From Spirochaetota bacterium (GTDB lineage: Bacteria; Spirochaetota; Spirochaetia; Treponematales; Breznakiellaceae): a DNA stretch of 20,182 nucleotides. Below are positions 14,797 through 20,182 of the stretch, piece by piece. The notes beneath the pieces are model-generated. The model saw nothing but the letters and a program-made list of their open reading frames with translations, did no database searches and had not been told where the DNA came from. The stretch lies in NCBI GenBank assembly GCA_023406985.1, contig JAEXTK010000302.1:1-20182 (forward strand). The letters run 5' to 3'. Made by a program: the position numbers and the translations under genes. Within the stretch, counting starts at the first letter, position 1. Each line of letters begins with the position of its first letter.

Positions 14797-15288
14797 ATGG
14801 ACGTACGCGCCGTCGGTAGCCTGTACCTCAAGAATTCCGCGCTCGGCGGCAGCGCCTCCGCCCCCCCGCAGGGGGATGGCGGCTCCTCCTTCGACCGCCT
14901 CCTCCGGGCCGCGTCCAAGGCGGGGCAGGCCGGCGACCCCGAAGATGCCCGGGTCTCCCCGGTCCCGACCATCGGGCGGCCGCTCGGCGCGGCCGCCAAT
15001 GCGGGCGCGAAAGACGCGACCCACGCCGCCAAGCACCGGGTGACCATCGACCGAACGGACAAGCTCTACGAGCAGTGCCGCGAACTGGAAGGTTTCGTCA
15101 TCAAGAACCTCCTCGAGGGAATGCGGAAGACGGTGCAGAAATCGGGCCTCATGGACGGCGGCTTCGCCGGCGACATGTACGAGGATATGCTCTACGACGA
15201 GTACGCGGCGAGCCTCTCCAAAACCGCGGGTTTCGGACTCGCGGATCAAGCCTACCTGGAGCTCAAGGGCGGCCGCGGCCGCGCCTAG
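14797..15288 (+). CDS. Rod-binding protein (FlgJ N-terminal domain without muramidase)
   Basis: A 163-residue protein whose second half carries the rod-binding domain: KLYEQCRELEGFVIKNLLEGM, then LMDGGFAGDMYEDMLYDEY and the closing LADQAYLELKG. The first half (about residues 10-80) is Gly/Ala/Ser-rich and probably disordered. In Gram-negative enterobacteria this domain is fused to a peptidoglycan hydrolase in FlgJ and caps the growing rod. Here the hydrolase half is absent, as is usual in spirochaetes, so wall opening needs another enzyme. GTG at 14791 is in frame but overlaps the GGGAG site; ATG at 14797 has correct spacing and is preferred. It is the last gene of the flgF-flgG operon, and its stop lies 4 bases from the convergent ccdA stop. 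Confidence 0.88.
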   Translation: MDVRAVGSLYLKNSALGGSASAPPQGDGGSSFDRLLRAASKAGQAGDPEDARVSPVPTIGRPLGAAANAGAKDATHAAKHRVTIDRTDKLYEQCRELEGFVIKNLLEGMRKTVQKSGLMDGGFAGDMYEDMLYDEYAASLSKTAGFGLADQAYLELKGGRGRA

Positions 15289-15292
15289 GCGA

Positions 15293-16264
15293 CTAAATTC
15301 CCTGGAAAAGGAACCACGCGGCGATGAGCTTCACGCTCGCGAGGAGGCCGCTCGCTTCCAGAACCGCGAGCGTGAGGAACGCCGCCGCGAGACCGAAGGC
15401 GATTGCGCGGCGTCCGATCGCCCGGCGCGCATCCTCTGCGTCCGCGGCCGCGGGATACCGGAGCGGCCGGAGTGCCGAGACGAGCGCGATCGCGCCGTAG
15501 AAGACGGCGAAGCCGACGCGCGCGATGAGCGCTCCCGTTCCCGATAGCTCGTCGAGCGCGTATCCCCAGCGGGCGAGCGTGCCGTTCAGCGCGCGGAAGT
15601 TGCCCGCGAGCATGGAAATGCCGATCAGGACGAGCAAGCCCCCCGAGGCGAATTTCACCTCCCTGAGGTGCCGCTTGAAGAACCGCAGGACGCCTTCGAG
15701 GCTCCCGAAGAAGAGGCCGGCCGCCAGGAAGGGCAGCGCGAGGCCGAGCGAATACACGCTGAGCAGGACCGCAGCCCGCTCGGGGGAACCCGAGCCGGCG
15801 AGGAAGAGTATCGAAGCGAGCATGGGGCCGACGCAGGGACTCCAGCCCGCGGCGAAAGCCGCGCCGAAAAAGAAGGCGGAAATCGATCCGGTGGGACGAT
15901 CGCGGAAGTTGAAGCGGGCCTCGAGGTTTAGGATCTTCAAGAAATCGAAGGCGACGTTGAGGCCGAGCAGGATCACCGCGATACCCGCGATGAAGGAAAT
16001 CGTCCGCGAAGCGCCGCCGATCATGGCCGCGGCGCCGGAGAGGATGAGGCCGAGGCCGACGAACACCGCGGAAAACCCGAGGACGAAGGCCAGGGACCTT
16101 CCGAAGATCCTGCGGCGTCCCCCCGTGGGGGCGGCGCGGACCGCGGCTACCGAGGTTCCGGCGAGCATCGCCAGATACGAGGGGACGAGCGGCAGTACGC
16201 AGGGCGACAAGAAGGACAGGAGTCCGGCGGCGAAGGCCGCGAGCGCGCCGCTTTCGGCATTCAT
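15293..16264 (-). CDS. ccdA: CcdA/DsbD-family thiol-disulfide electron carrier, C-terminally extended
   Basis: A 323-residue inner-membrane protein that moves reducing equivalents from cytosolic thioredoxin to periplasmic thiol proteins. The two hallmark cysteines are Cys22 in SPCVLP and Cys144 in SPCVGP, each opening one half of the inverted-repeat core. Typical CcdA has six helices in about 230-250 residues; this one continues past about residue 225 with further hydrophobic segments (about 245-267 and 285-320), so it probably has two or three extra helices. The start ATG at 16264 overlaps the tlpA stop (ATGA), which points to co-expression. The reading frame is open upstream into the tlpA coding sequence, but that part is an out-of-frame shadow. 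The tlpA-like product is the obvious acceptor. Confidence 0.9.
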   Translation of the reverse strand: MNAESGALAAFAAGLLSFLSPCVLPLVPSYLAMLAGTSVAAVRAAPTGGRRRIFGRSLAFVLGFSAVFVGLGLILSGAAAMIGGASRTISFIAGIAVILLGLNVAFDFLKILNLEARFNFRDRPTGSISAFFFGAAFAAGWSPCVGPMLASILFLAGSGSPERAAVLLSVYSLGLALPFLAAGLFFGSLEGVLRFFKRHLREVKFASGGLLVLIGISMLAGNFRALNGTLARWGYALDELSGTGALIARVGFAVFYGAIALVSALRPLRYPAAADAEDARRAIGRRAIAFGLAAAFLTLAVLEASGLLASVKLIAAWFLFQGI

Positions 16265-16875
16265 TCTAACCGCGTCTCCATGAGGCCCTTGAGAATGGAT
16301 AGCGCCTCTTCCGTGTCCCACGGCCGGCCGCCCACCACGCCGGCGATGGCGCGGCCCCTGCGGTCCAGGATGTACGTCGTCGGAATTCCCCGTCCCGCGA
16401 AGACCGCGGAGGTCCGTCCGTCGGGATCCAAGACGATCGGGAAGGAGTATGGATTCGACTTGAGGAATCCTTCGACCGTCGCCTTGGATTCTCCCACGGA
16501 TACGGCATAGACCGCGAAATCCGCGCCGGAGAGTTCGTCGCTCATGCGCTGTATGGAAGGCATCTCCTCTCGGCAGGGAGGGCACCAGGTGGCCCAGAAA
16601 TTGAGGAATACGTATTTACCTTCAAGGTCGGCGAGGGGGTGCAGGTTCCCGTCGAGGGCCGCCAGTTCCACGGGAGGGATCGGCTGCGGCTCGGGAAACA
16701 CGGTGAGGCCGAGCCGCCCCAAGGCGCGGACCGCGCTGCCTTGAACGCTCGCCGAGGGCGCCGCGGCTTCCCGCACGACGGCCGCTTGAGCGCCCGGCGC
16801 GGGCCCGCTCGCCGCCTTCGGGGCGCAGGATGAAAGCGTGAGCACCGCGAGTAAGATCGCCGCCGTTCCTATCAT
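16261..16875 (-). CDS. tlpA: TlpA-like thioredoxin-fold lipoprotein
   Basis: A 204-residue periplasm-facing lipoprotein. A short hydrophobic leader ends at Cys17 in TLSSC, a lipobox; a Pro/Ala-rich linker follows to about residue 60. The thioredoxin fold contains WATWCPPC (active-site Cys98 and Cys101) and the cis-proline loop GIPTTYILD (Pro165). It is predicted to reduce disulfides outside the inner membrane, being recharged by CcdA, whose gene overlaps its stop by 4 bases. The start is ATG at 16875 with GAGGT at 7-base spacing; the frame is open 25 codons further upstream, but that reading would bury the lipobox leader behind a charged extension. I see no cytochrome c or haem gene nearby, so a general repair role or an unknown client is likely. 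Confidence 0.92.
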   Translation of the reverse strand: MIGTAAILLAVLTLSSCAPKAASGPAPGAQAAVVREAAAPSASVQGSAVRALGRLGLTVFPEPQPIPPVELAALDGNLHPLADLEGKYVFLNFWATWCPPCREEMPSIQRMSDELSGADFAVYAVSVGESKATVEGFLKSNPYSFPIVLDPDGRTSAVFAGRGIPTTYILDRRGRAIAGVVGGRPWDTEEALSILKGLMETRLE

Positions 16876-16896
16876 TTGAATACCTCTATATATGAA

Positions 16897-16911
16897 GTAT
16901 GCTAAGCATAC
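16897..16911. repeat. 15-base perfect palindrome overlapping the tlpA -10 element
   Basis: GTATGCTAAGCATAC has 7-base arms around one central base and is AT-rich compared with its surroundings. It covers the whole predicted -10 hexamer of the tlpA-ccdA promoter and ends 22 bases before the tlpA ATG. Size and position are those of a dimeric repressor operator. Confidence 0.6.
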
Positions 16912-16933
16912 CGCCTTTCCGCGAGAGGGGCAA
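16905..16933 (-). promoter_or_regulatory. Predicted sigma-70 promoter for tlpA-ccdA
   Basis: On the minus strand TTGCCC (16933-16928) and TATGCT (16910-16905) are 17 bases apart, each matching its consensus at 4 of 6 positions. The start of transcription would be about 24 bases before the tlpA ATG. The -10 lies inside the palindrome at 16897-16911. Confidence 0.5.
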
Positions 16934-16946
16934 GCGCGGTCCGGAA

Positions 16947-17582
16947 TCACGTACCCATGATGTAGACGAGCGCGTTGTAGGCCGCGTGCGCCCAGGCGGG
17001 ACCGTGGACGGACCGGTTACGCAGGTAGGCGAGGGAGAGGACGAAGGCGGCGATGGCGGCGTTGAGGACGCCCCAGGCGCCCTCGTAGACATGGCAGAGG
17101 GAGAACAGGAGGATGGAAACGGCGATGCTCTTCCGCGCGTCCAAGCCCGCTTCCTCCAGGCGGATGAAGAGGTAGGCGCGGAAGTAGGTCTCCTCAAGGT
17201 AGCCGGTAGCGGCGCATACGAGGACCATGGCGAGCCATTCCGGTAGGCCGCGCGGGGCCTCCACGAGGGGGCTCATCGGACTTCCGCGCACCAAAGCCGA
17301 AAGCGCGGAAAGCCCCATGGCGACGCCGACGAGGAGCGCGAAGGCTCCCACGGCGACTAGAGCGTCGGATTTGCGCGGGCGGGAGAAGCCCGATGCCGAC
17401 GGCCGCCGATCCCGGAAAAGCAAGTACAGGACGAGCGCCGTCGCGGGGAAGTCATACAGGAGCGTGCGCGCCAGCTCGGAGGAAGCGTCGAAGGGAGAAA
17501 AGGGGAGACCCTCGCCCACGGGGGCGATGCCGGGCAGGAACAGCAACCAAAAGAGCAGCAGCGGTTCGATGAGGGTTCGGAT
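16947..17582 (-). CDS. CPBP-family intramembrane metalloprotease, apparent ATC start
   Basis: An integral membrane protein of the CPBP (CAAX protease and bacteriocin-processing) family. The three catalytic motifs are intact: EETYFR, the CHVYEG stretch that supplies the FxxxH histidine (FSLCH), and HAAYN near the C-terminus, which together coordinate a metal within the membrane. Substrates of such single-gene members are generally unknown. The first standard start is TTG at 17546 (199 residues), but it has no ribosome binding site and would cut the first membrane helix. The frame continues upstream as IRTLIEPLLLFW, completing a normal helix, and an AAAAGGAG site lies exactly 6 bases before an ATC codon at 17582-17580, which would give 211 residues. 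I therefore annotate from ATC. A lost ATG, recent decay or a base error are alternatives. It is divergent from the PilZ operon. Confidence 0.8.
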   Translation of the reverse strand: MRTLIEPLLLFWLLFLPGIAPVGEGLPFSPFDASSELARTLLYDFPATALVLYLLFRDRRPSASGFSRPRKSDALVAVGAFALLVGVAMGLSALSALVRGSPMSPLVEAPRGLPEWLAMVLVCAATGYLEETYFRAYLFIRLEEAGLDARKSIAVSILLFSLCHVYEGAWGVLNAAIAAFVLSLAYLRNRSVHGPAWAHAAYNALVYIMGT

Positions 17583-17588
17583 ACGGGG

Positions 17589-17596
17589 CTCCTTTT
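17589..17596 (-). promoter_or_regulatory. Ribosome binding site that argues for the ATC start of the CPBP gene
   Basis: On the minus strand the sequence is AAAAGGAG, a near-perfect match to the 16S rRNA 3' end, 6 bases before ATC. No ATG, GTG or TTG in any sensible position follows it. It overlaps the -35 hexamer of the divergent PilZ promoter by two bases. Confidence 0.6.
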
Positions 17597-17623
17597 GACA
17601 GCGTTCGCGCGCTACGGTATAGT
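17595..17623 (+). promoter_or_regulatory. Strong sigma-70 promoter for the PilZ operon
   Basis: TTGACA (17595-17600, 6 of 6) and TATAGT (17618-17623, 5 of 6) are separated by exactly 17 bases, the best promoter match in the window. The leader would be about 31 bases. The GTATA and TATAC copies at 17617-17621 and 17629-17633 form an inverted repeat across the -10 and start region that may bind a regulator or reflect a divergent -10 element for the CPBP gene. Confidence 0.75.
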
Positions 17624-17661
17624 CTTCGTATACTAGCGCGGGCGATTGAGGAAACGCAAGG

Positions 17662-18846
17662 ATGATGCTCTACGCACTGCTGATCATCGTTTCTCTGCTC
17701 GGCGTCCTCGCGGTCGTTTTCGCCGGCGCCAAGGAGCGGTCCGGCTATTCTTGGGTGCAGTTCTACGCCCGCGGCAAGGACGCGGGGTTCGCGCTCAAGG
17801 AGATCGAGCTGCTGCGCCAGGTCGCGAAGAAGGCCGACCTGGAGGATCCCGCGGCCCTCTTTTGGTCGGTCGCCCAACTCGATCAGTGCATCTCCGCGCT
17901 CCTGCGCAAGGCCCGGCTGACGGGCGCGGAGCGGACTGCGGAGACGCAGGATTTCCTCGCCAAGCTGTACGCGTACCGGAAGAAGATCGAATTCGATCAA
18001 CCCCGGTACAAGAAGGGCCTCCAGCGATCCCGATCCATCTCCGAGTCCCAGGAACTCAAGGTCCTCGTCGAGGGGGTCGGCGTGTTTTTCGCGCGGGTCC
18101 TCGCCAATTCCGATCGCAGCCTGACGATTTCGCGCCCCGTCGGCGCGCATCAGCCGCCGGCGTTCTCCTGGAAAGGCCGCCGCATCGCCGTGTACTTCTA
18201 CCGGCGCGATGACGCGGGCTACGTCTTCGACTCCACGGTACTCGACGAGGTCTCGGTGCGCTCGGGCTCGGCCCTGCAGATCGCCCATTCGGAGAACCTC
18301 TTCCGGGCCCAAAAGCGCCGCTCCGTGCGCACGAAGACGCAAATTTCCGCGTACCTGTACGTCGTCAAAGGGGAGCGCGGCTCGGAGCTCATCGAAGTCG
18401 ATCCGGGCCTCCGCTGCATCGTCGAGGACCTCTCCGATACCGGTTGTTCCGTGAAGGTCGGCGGCCGCGCGCCGGCCGGCCTCCGCGTGAAGGTGCAGTT
18501 CGCCCTCGAGGGCGACCCGGTCGCCATGCCGGGCGTGGTCAGGTCTTCCGACTACACCGAGGAGAACAACCGGTCGCTGCTCCATATCGAGGCCGACCCG
18601 CTTTCGCTCGAAACCCGGAACCGTATCCTCGCGCTCGTATTCGGCGTAAACGCGAACGATGACCCCGGCGAAGATTTCTTCCGATTCGAAGAGGAGAAGC
18701 TCGGTCTCGCGGCGCAGGCCCGTTCCGAGGAGGCGCCGCATCCCGTGGAGGATGCGCCATCCGGTACGGAAGAGCCCGATTTTCCCGAGGAGAATCCAAG
18801 CGCGGAACTCGGTGGACCGGTAGAGGATACGGGAGGCAAGATATGA
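17662..18846 (+). CDS. Membrane-anchored PilZ-domain protein (c-di-GMP effector)
   Basis: A 394-residue protein anchored by one N-terminal helix (about residues 2-22), with the rest probably cytosolic. Residues 30-130 are mostly helical, 130-215 form a probable beta-rich YcgR-like N-domain, and about 217-328 the PilZ domain with both c-di-GMP motifs: the RxxxR arm RRSVR (Arg219, Arg223) and DLSDTG (Asp256, Ser258, Gly261). The last 60 residues are acidic and Pro/Glu-rich and probably disordered. It should bind c-di-GMP and, by analogy with YcgR-type proteins and the flagellar genes 2.4 kb away, may adjust motility or envelope functions; this link is inference. The ATG at 17662 has a GAGGAA site. 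Its stop overlaps the next ATG, so the two proteins are made together. Confidence 0.88.
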   Translation: MMLYALLIIVSLLGVLAVVFAGAKERSGYSWVQFYARGKDAGFALKEIELLRQVAKKADLEDPAALFWSVAQLDQCISALLRKARLTGAERTAETQDFLAKLYAYRKKIEFDQPRYKKGLQRSRSISESQELKVLVEGVGVFFARVLANSDRSLTISRPVGAHQPPAFSWKGRRIAVYFYRRDDAGYVFDSTVLDEVSVRSGSALQIAHSENLFRAQKRRSVRTKTQISAYLYVVKGERGSELIEVDPGLRCIVEDLSDTGCSVKVGGRAPAGLRVKVQFALEGDPVAMPGVVRSSDYTEENNRSLLHIEADPLSLETRNRILALVFGVNANDDPGEDFFRFEEEKLGLAAQARSEEAPHPVEDAPSGTEEPDFPEENPSAELGGPVEDTGGKI

Positions 18847-20045
18847 TGAAACGCTACGGAGTCGTTCGCTGCGCGGTCGCCTGGTTCCTGGTTTTTTCGG
18901 GCGCCGCTCTCGCCGCCGCCCAAGACGCCGAGTCCGTGATCCTCTCGTACCAGCGGAATTTCGTGCGCTCCGGCATGGACGTGAAACTCGATATCCTGCG
19001 CCAAGCCCAGGAGGAGGACATCCCGGGGCTCGGACCGCTGTACGAATTGGCGCTGGAGTTCTCCTTGCAGAACGCTGAACTCCTGCGGGACGATCCCGCG
19101 CTCGTCGAACTCGCGACCCGTGCGTCCCGCGGGCTCGGCAAGACCGGCTATACGCGCGCCGTATCGACCCTATGGCGCGTCTTCATGGCATTCCGCGATT
19201 CCCGGCCGCGCATCGCGGTCCTCGCGTCCCTCTCCGTCCTCGGCCAAGGAGACGGGCAGATCGTGGAAAACTTGAACCAATACTTGGCCAACCAGAACAA
19301 CGTCTACCGCGCGGGAATGGCGCCCGATGAGGAGACGCTCTCCGCGTGCATCGCGGCCCTCGCCGCGCTCGGCGACGGGTCCTCGTTCCCGGTGCTCTTC
19401 TCCACCATGATCGCGGGCTACCCGCAGCGGATAACGAACCAGGCCGCCGAAGCGCTCCGATCGATTCGCGGCGATTACAAGAAGTACCTGATCGACGTCA
19501 TGCGGAAGAATCCGCCCGCCGAGAAATTGCTCGCCTTCAAGGCCGGCGCCGCCAACGAGTCCTTCAACGAGGCCGCGCGGGGAGAGCTTGCCGAGGCCGC
19601 CCTGGAAATAACCCTCGGACTCTATCCTACCGACCCCGCCGACCTCGAGGCGGTGCAGGAGCTCCGCTATTCCGCCGTGCTGGAGCTCACCGCGCAAAAG
19701 TGGACCCGCGCGACCTCGCTCGCGATCAAGCACTTTTATCGGGTACAGACGGATTACAGCGCGGGGTTGGCTCCGAAAAGCCGGTTCATAGAGGCCGTCG
19801 CCTGCCTCGGCGCCATGTCCAGCGGAGAGTCGGCGCAGGCCCTCTCCCTCCAGCTCGGTTTCCTCAACGCCGAGATGGAGAAGACGCATAATTTCGACGC
19901 GGACATCCTTTTCGCGGTCATCAACGCGCTCGGCGAGATCGGCGACAAGGTCGCGTTCGATTATCTGCTCTACATCGGCTACCTGCCGTATCCGGACGAC
20001 GTCAAGGCGGCGGCGCGGGAAGCGCTCAACCGCCTCAAGTGGTGA
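18843..20045 (+). CDS. Exported HEAT-like helical-repeat protein
   Basis: A 400-residue protein with a signal peptide (MMKRYGVVR basic start, hydrophobic core, cleavage probably after AALAAAQ). The mature part is built of paired helices in the manner of HEAT repeats, for example the segments ACIAALAALGDGSSFPVLF and AVINALGEIGDKVAFDYLLY, spaced through the sequence, and it lacks catalytic motifs. Such solenoids act as periplasmic scaffolds or protein-binding platforms. The gene overlaps the PilZ stop by 4 bases (ATGA) with a GGGAGG site 6 bases upstream, which suggests that the PilZ protein and this protein belong to one process, perhaps linking cytosolic c-di-GMP to a periplasmic complex. I do not know a characterised homologue. 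Confidence 0.8.
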   Translation: MMKRYGVVRCAVAWFLVFSGAALAAAQDAESVILSYQRNFVRSGMDVKLDILRQAQEEDIPGLGPLYELALEFSLQNAELLRDDPALVELATRASRGLGKTGYTRAVSTLWRVFMAFRDSRPRIAVLASLSVLGQGDGQIVENLNQYLANQNNVYRAGMAPDEETLSACIAALAALGDGSSFPVLFSTMIAGYPQRITNQAAEALRSIRGDYKKYLIDVMRKNPPAEKLLAFKAGAANESFNEAARGELAEAALEITLGLYPTDPADLEAVQELRYSAVLELTAQKWTRATSLAIKHFYRVQTDYSAGLAPKSRFIEAVACLGAMSSGESAQALSLQLGFLNAEMEKTHNFDADILFAVINALGEIGDKVAFDYLLYIGYLPYPDDVKAAAREALNRLKW

Positions 20046-20182
20046 GGAGGGGGCCGCCTCCGCCGATCCTCGCCGTCGCCCTCGGCGCCGCGACGTGTTT
20101 CTACGGTCTCGTCTTCTTGGAGCCAACGGGAGCGGTTCGGTCGTTGAGGCTTGAAGCGTCCCTCGTCCTCGCGGTCGTCGCC
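20042..20182 (+). CDS. Unidentified membrane protein (partial, 5' end only)
   Basis: Forty-seven codons run to the window edge without a stop. GTG at 20042 overlaps the preceding TGA (GTGA), consistent with coupled translation as the third gene of the PilZ operon. The visible part has a basic start, a hydrophobic stretch (ILAVALGAATCFYGLVFL), a short polar turn and a second hydrophobic stretch, so two membrane segments are likely. No family can be named from this fragment. Confidence 0.55.
   Translation, partial: MRRGPPPPILAVALGAATCFYGLVFLEPTGAVRSLRLEASLVLAVVA

Noticed and set aside
15289..15292. Terminator between the rod-binding gene and ccdA
   Set aside because: The convergent stops are 4 bases apart and I found no hairpin followed by a T run there; convincing intrinsic terminators were not found elsewhere in the window either.

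Overview
This GC-rich window (roughly two-thirds G+C by eye) most likely comes from a spirochaete of the Treponema/Spirochaeta lineage. The support is a flgF-flgG-rod-binding (muramidase-less FlgJ) flagellar operon, a TatT lipoprotein of the kind described in Treponema pallidum, relaxed spirochaete-style lipoboxes, a membrane-anchored PilZ protein followed by an exported HEAT-like protein, and the N-terminus of a radical SAM protein family I associate with treponemes. The genus assignment is inference. No rRNA, tRNA, CRISPR array, insertion sequence, phage gene or attachment site was seen, and no gene-free stretch exceeds 300 bases.

Layout. 1-4027 (minus): metA (homoserine O-acyltransferase, predicted acetyl-CoA type), a TatT-like lipoprotein, a DEAD-box RNA helicase and the 5' part of a B12-binding-like radical SAM protein, closely spaced and probably co-transcribed. 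4028-4221 is an AT-richer divergent promoter region. 4222-12164 (plus): a long co-directional block made of a TAXI solute receptor, a DUF1850 protein, a fused 4TM-12TM TRAP permease, an ErcA-like iron-containing alcohol dehydrogenase, a membrane sCache-PAS sensor with no kinase domain, a cytosolic PAS histidine kinase and a single-domain response regulator. Most neighbours overlap by a few bases. 12145-13020 (minus): an EamA/DMT exporter, converging on the response regulator. 13119-15288 (plus): flgF (TTG start), flgG and the rod-binding protein gene. 15293-16875 (minus): tlpA-like lipoprotein thioredoxin and ccdA, coupled by an ATGA overlap. 16947-17582 (minus): a CPBP intramembrane protease that appears to lack a normal start codon. 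17662-20182 (plus): PilZ protein, HEAT-like exported protein and the start of a membrane protein, driven by a near-perfect sigma-70 promoter.

How the parts work together. The plus-strand block looks like a coupled uptake-and-sensing unit: the TAXI-TRAP system imports a small, probably carboxylate, solute, while the sCache sensor, split kinase and response regulator, together with an ErcA-like dehydrogenase that may be regulatory, sense a related metabolite. I consider this the most interesting part of the window. The flagellar operon builds the rod, and the nearby PilZ protein is a candidate c-di-GMP effector. CcdA passes electrons across the membrane to the TlpA lipoprotein, although no cytochrome c maturation gene is visible.
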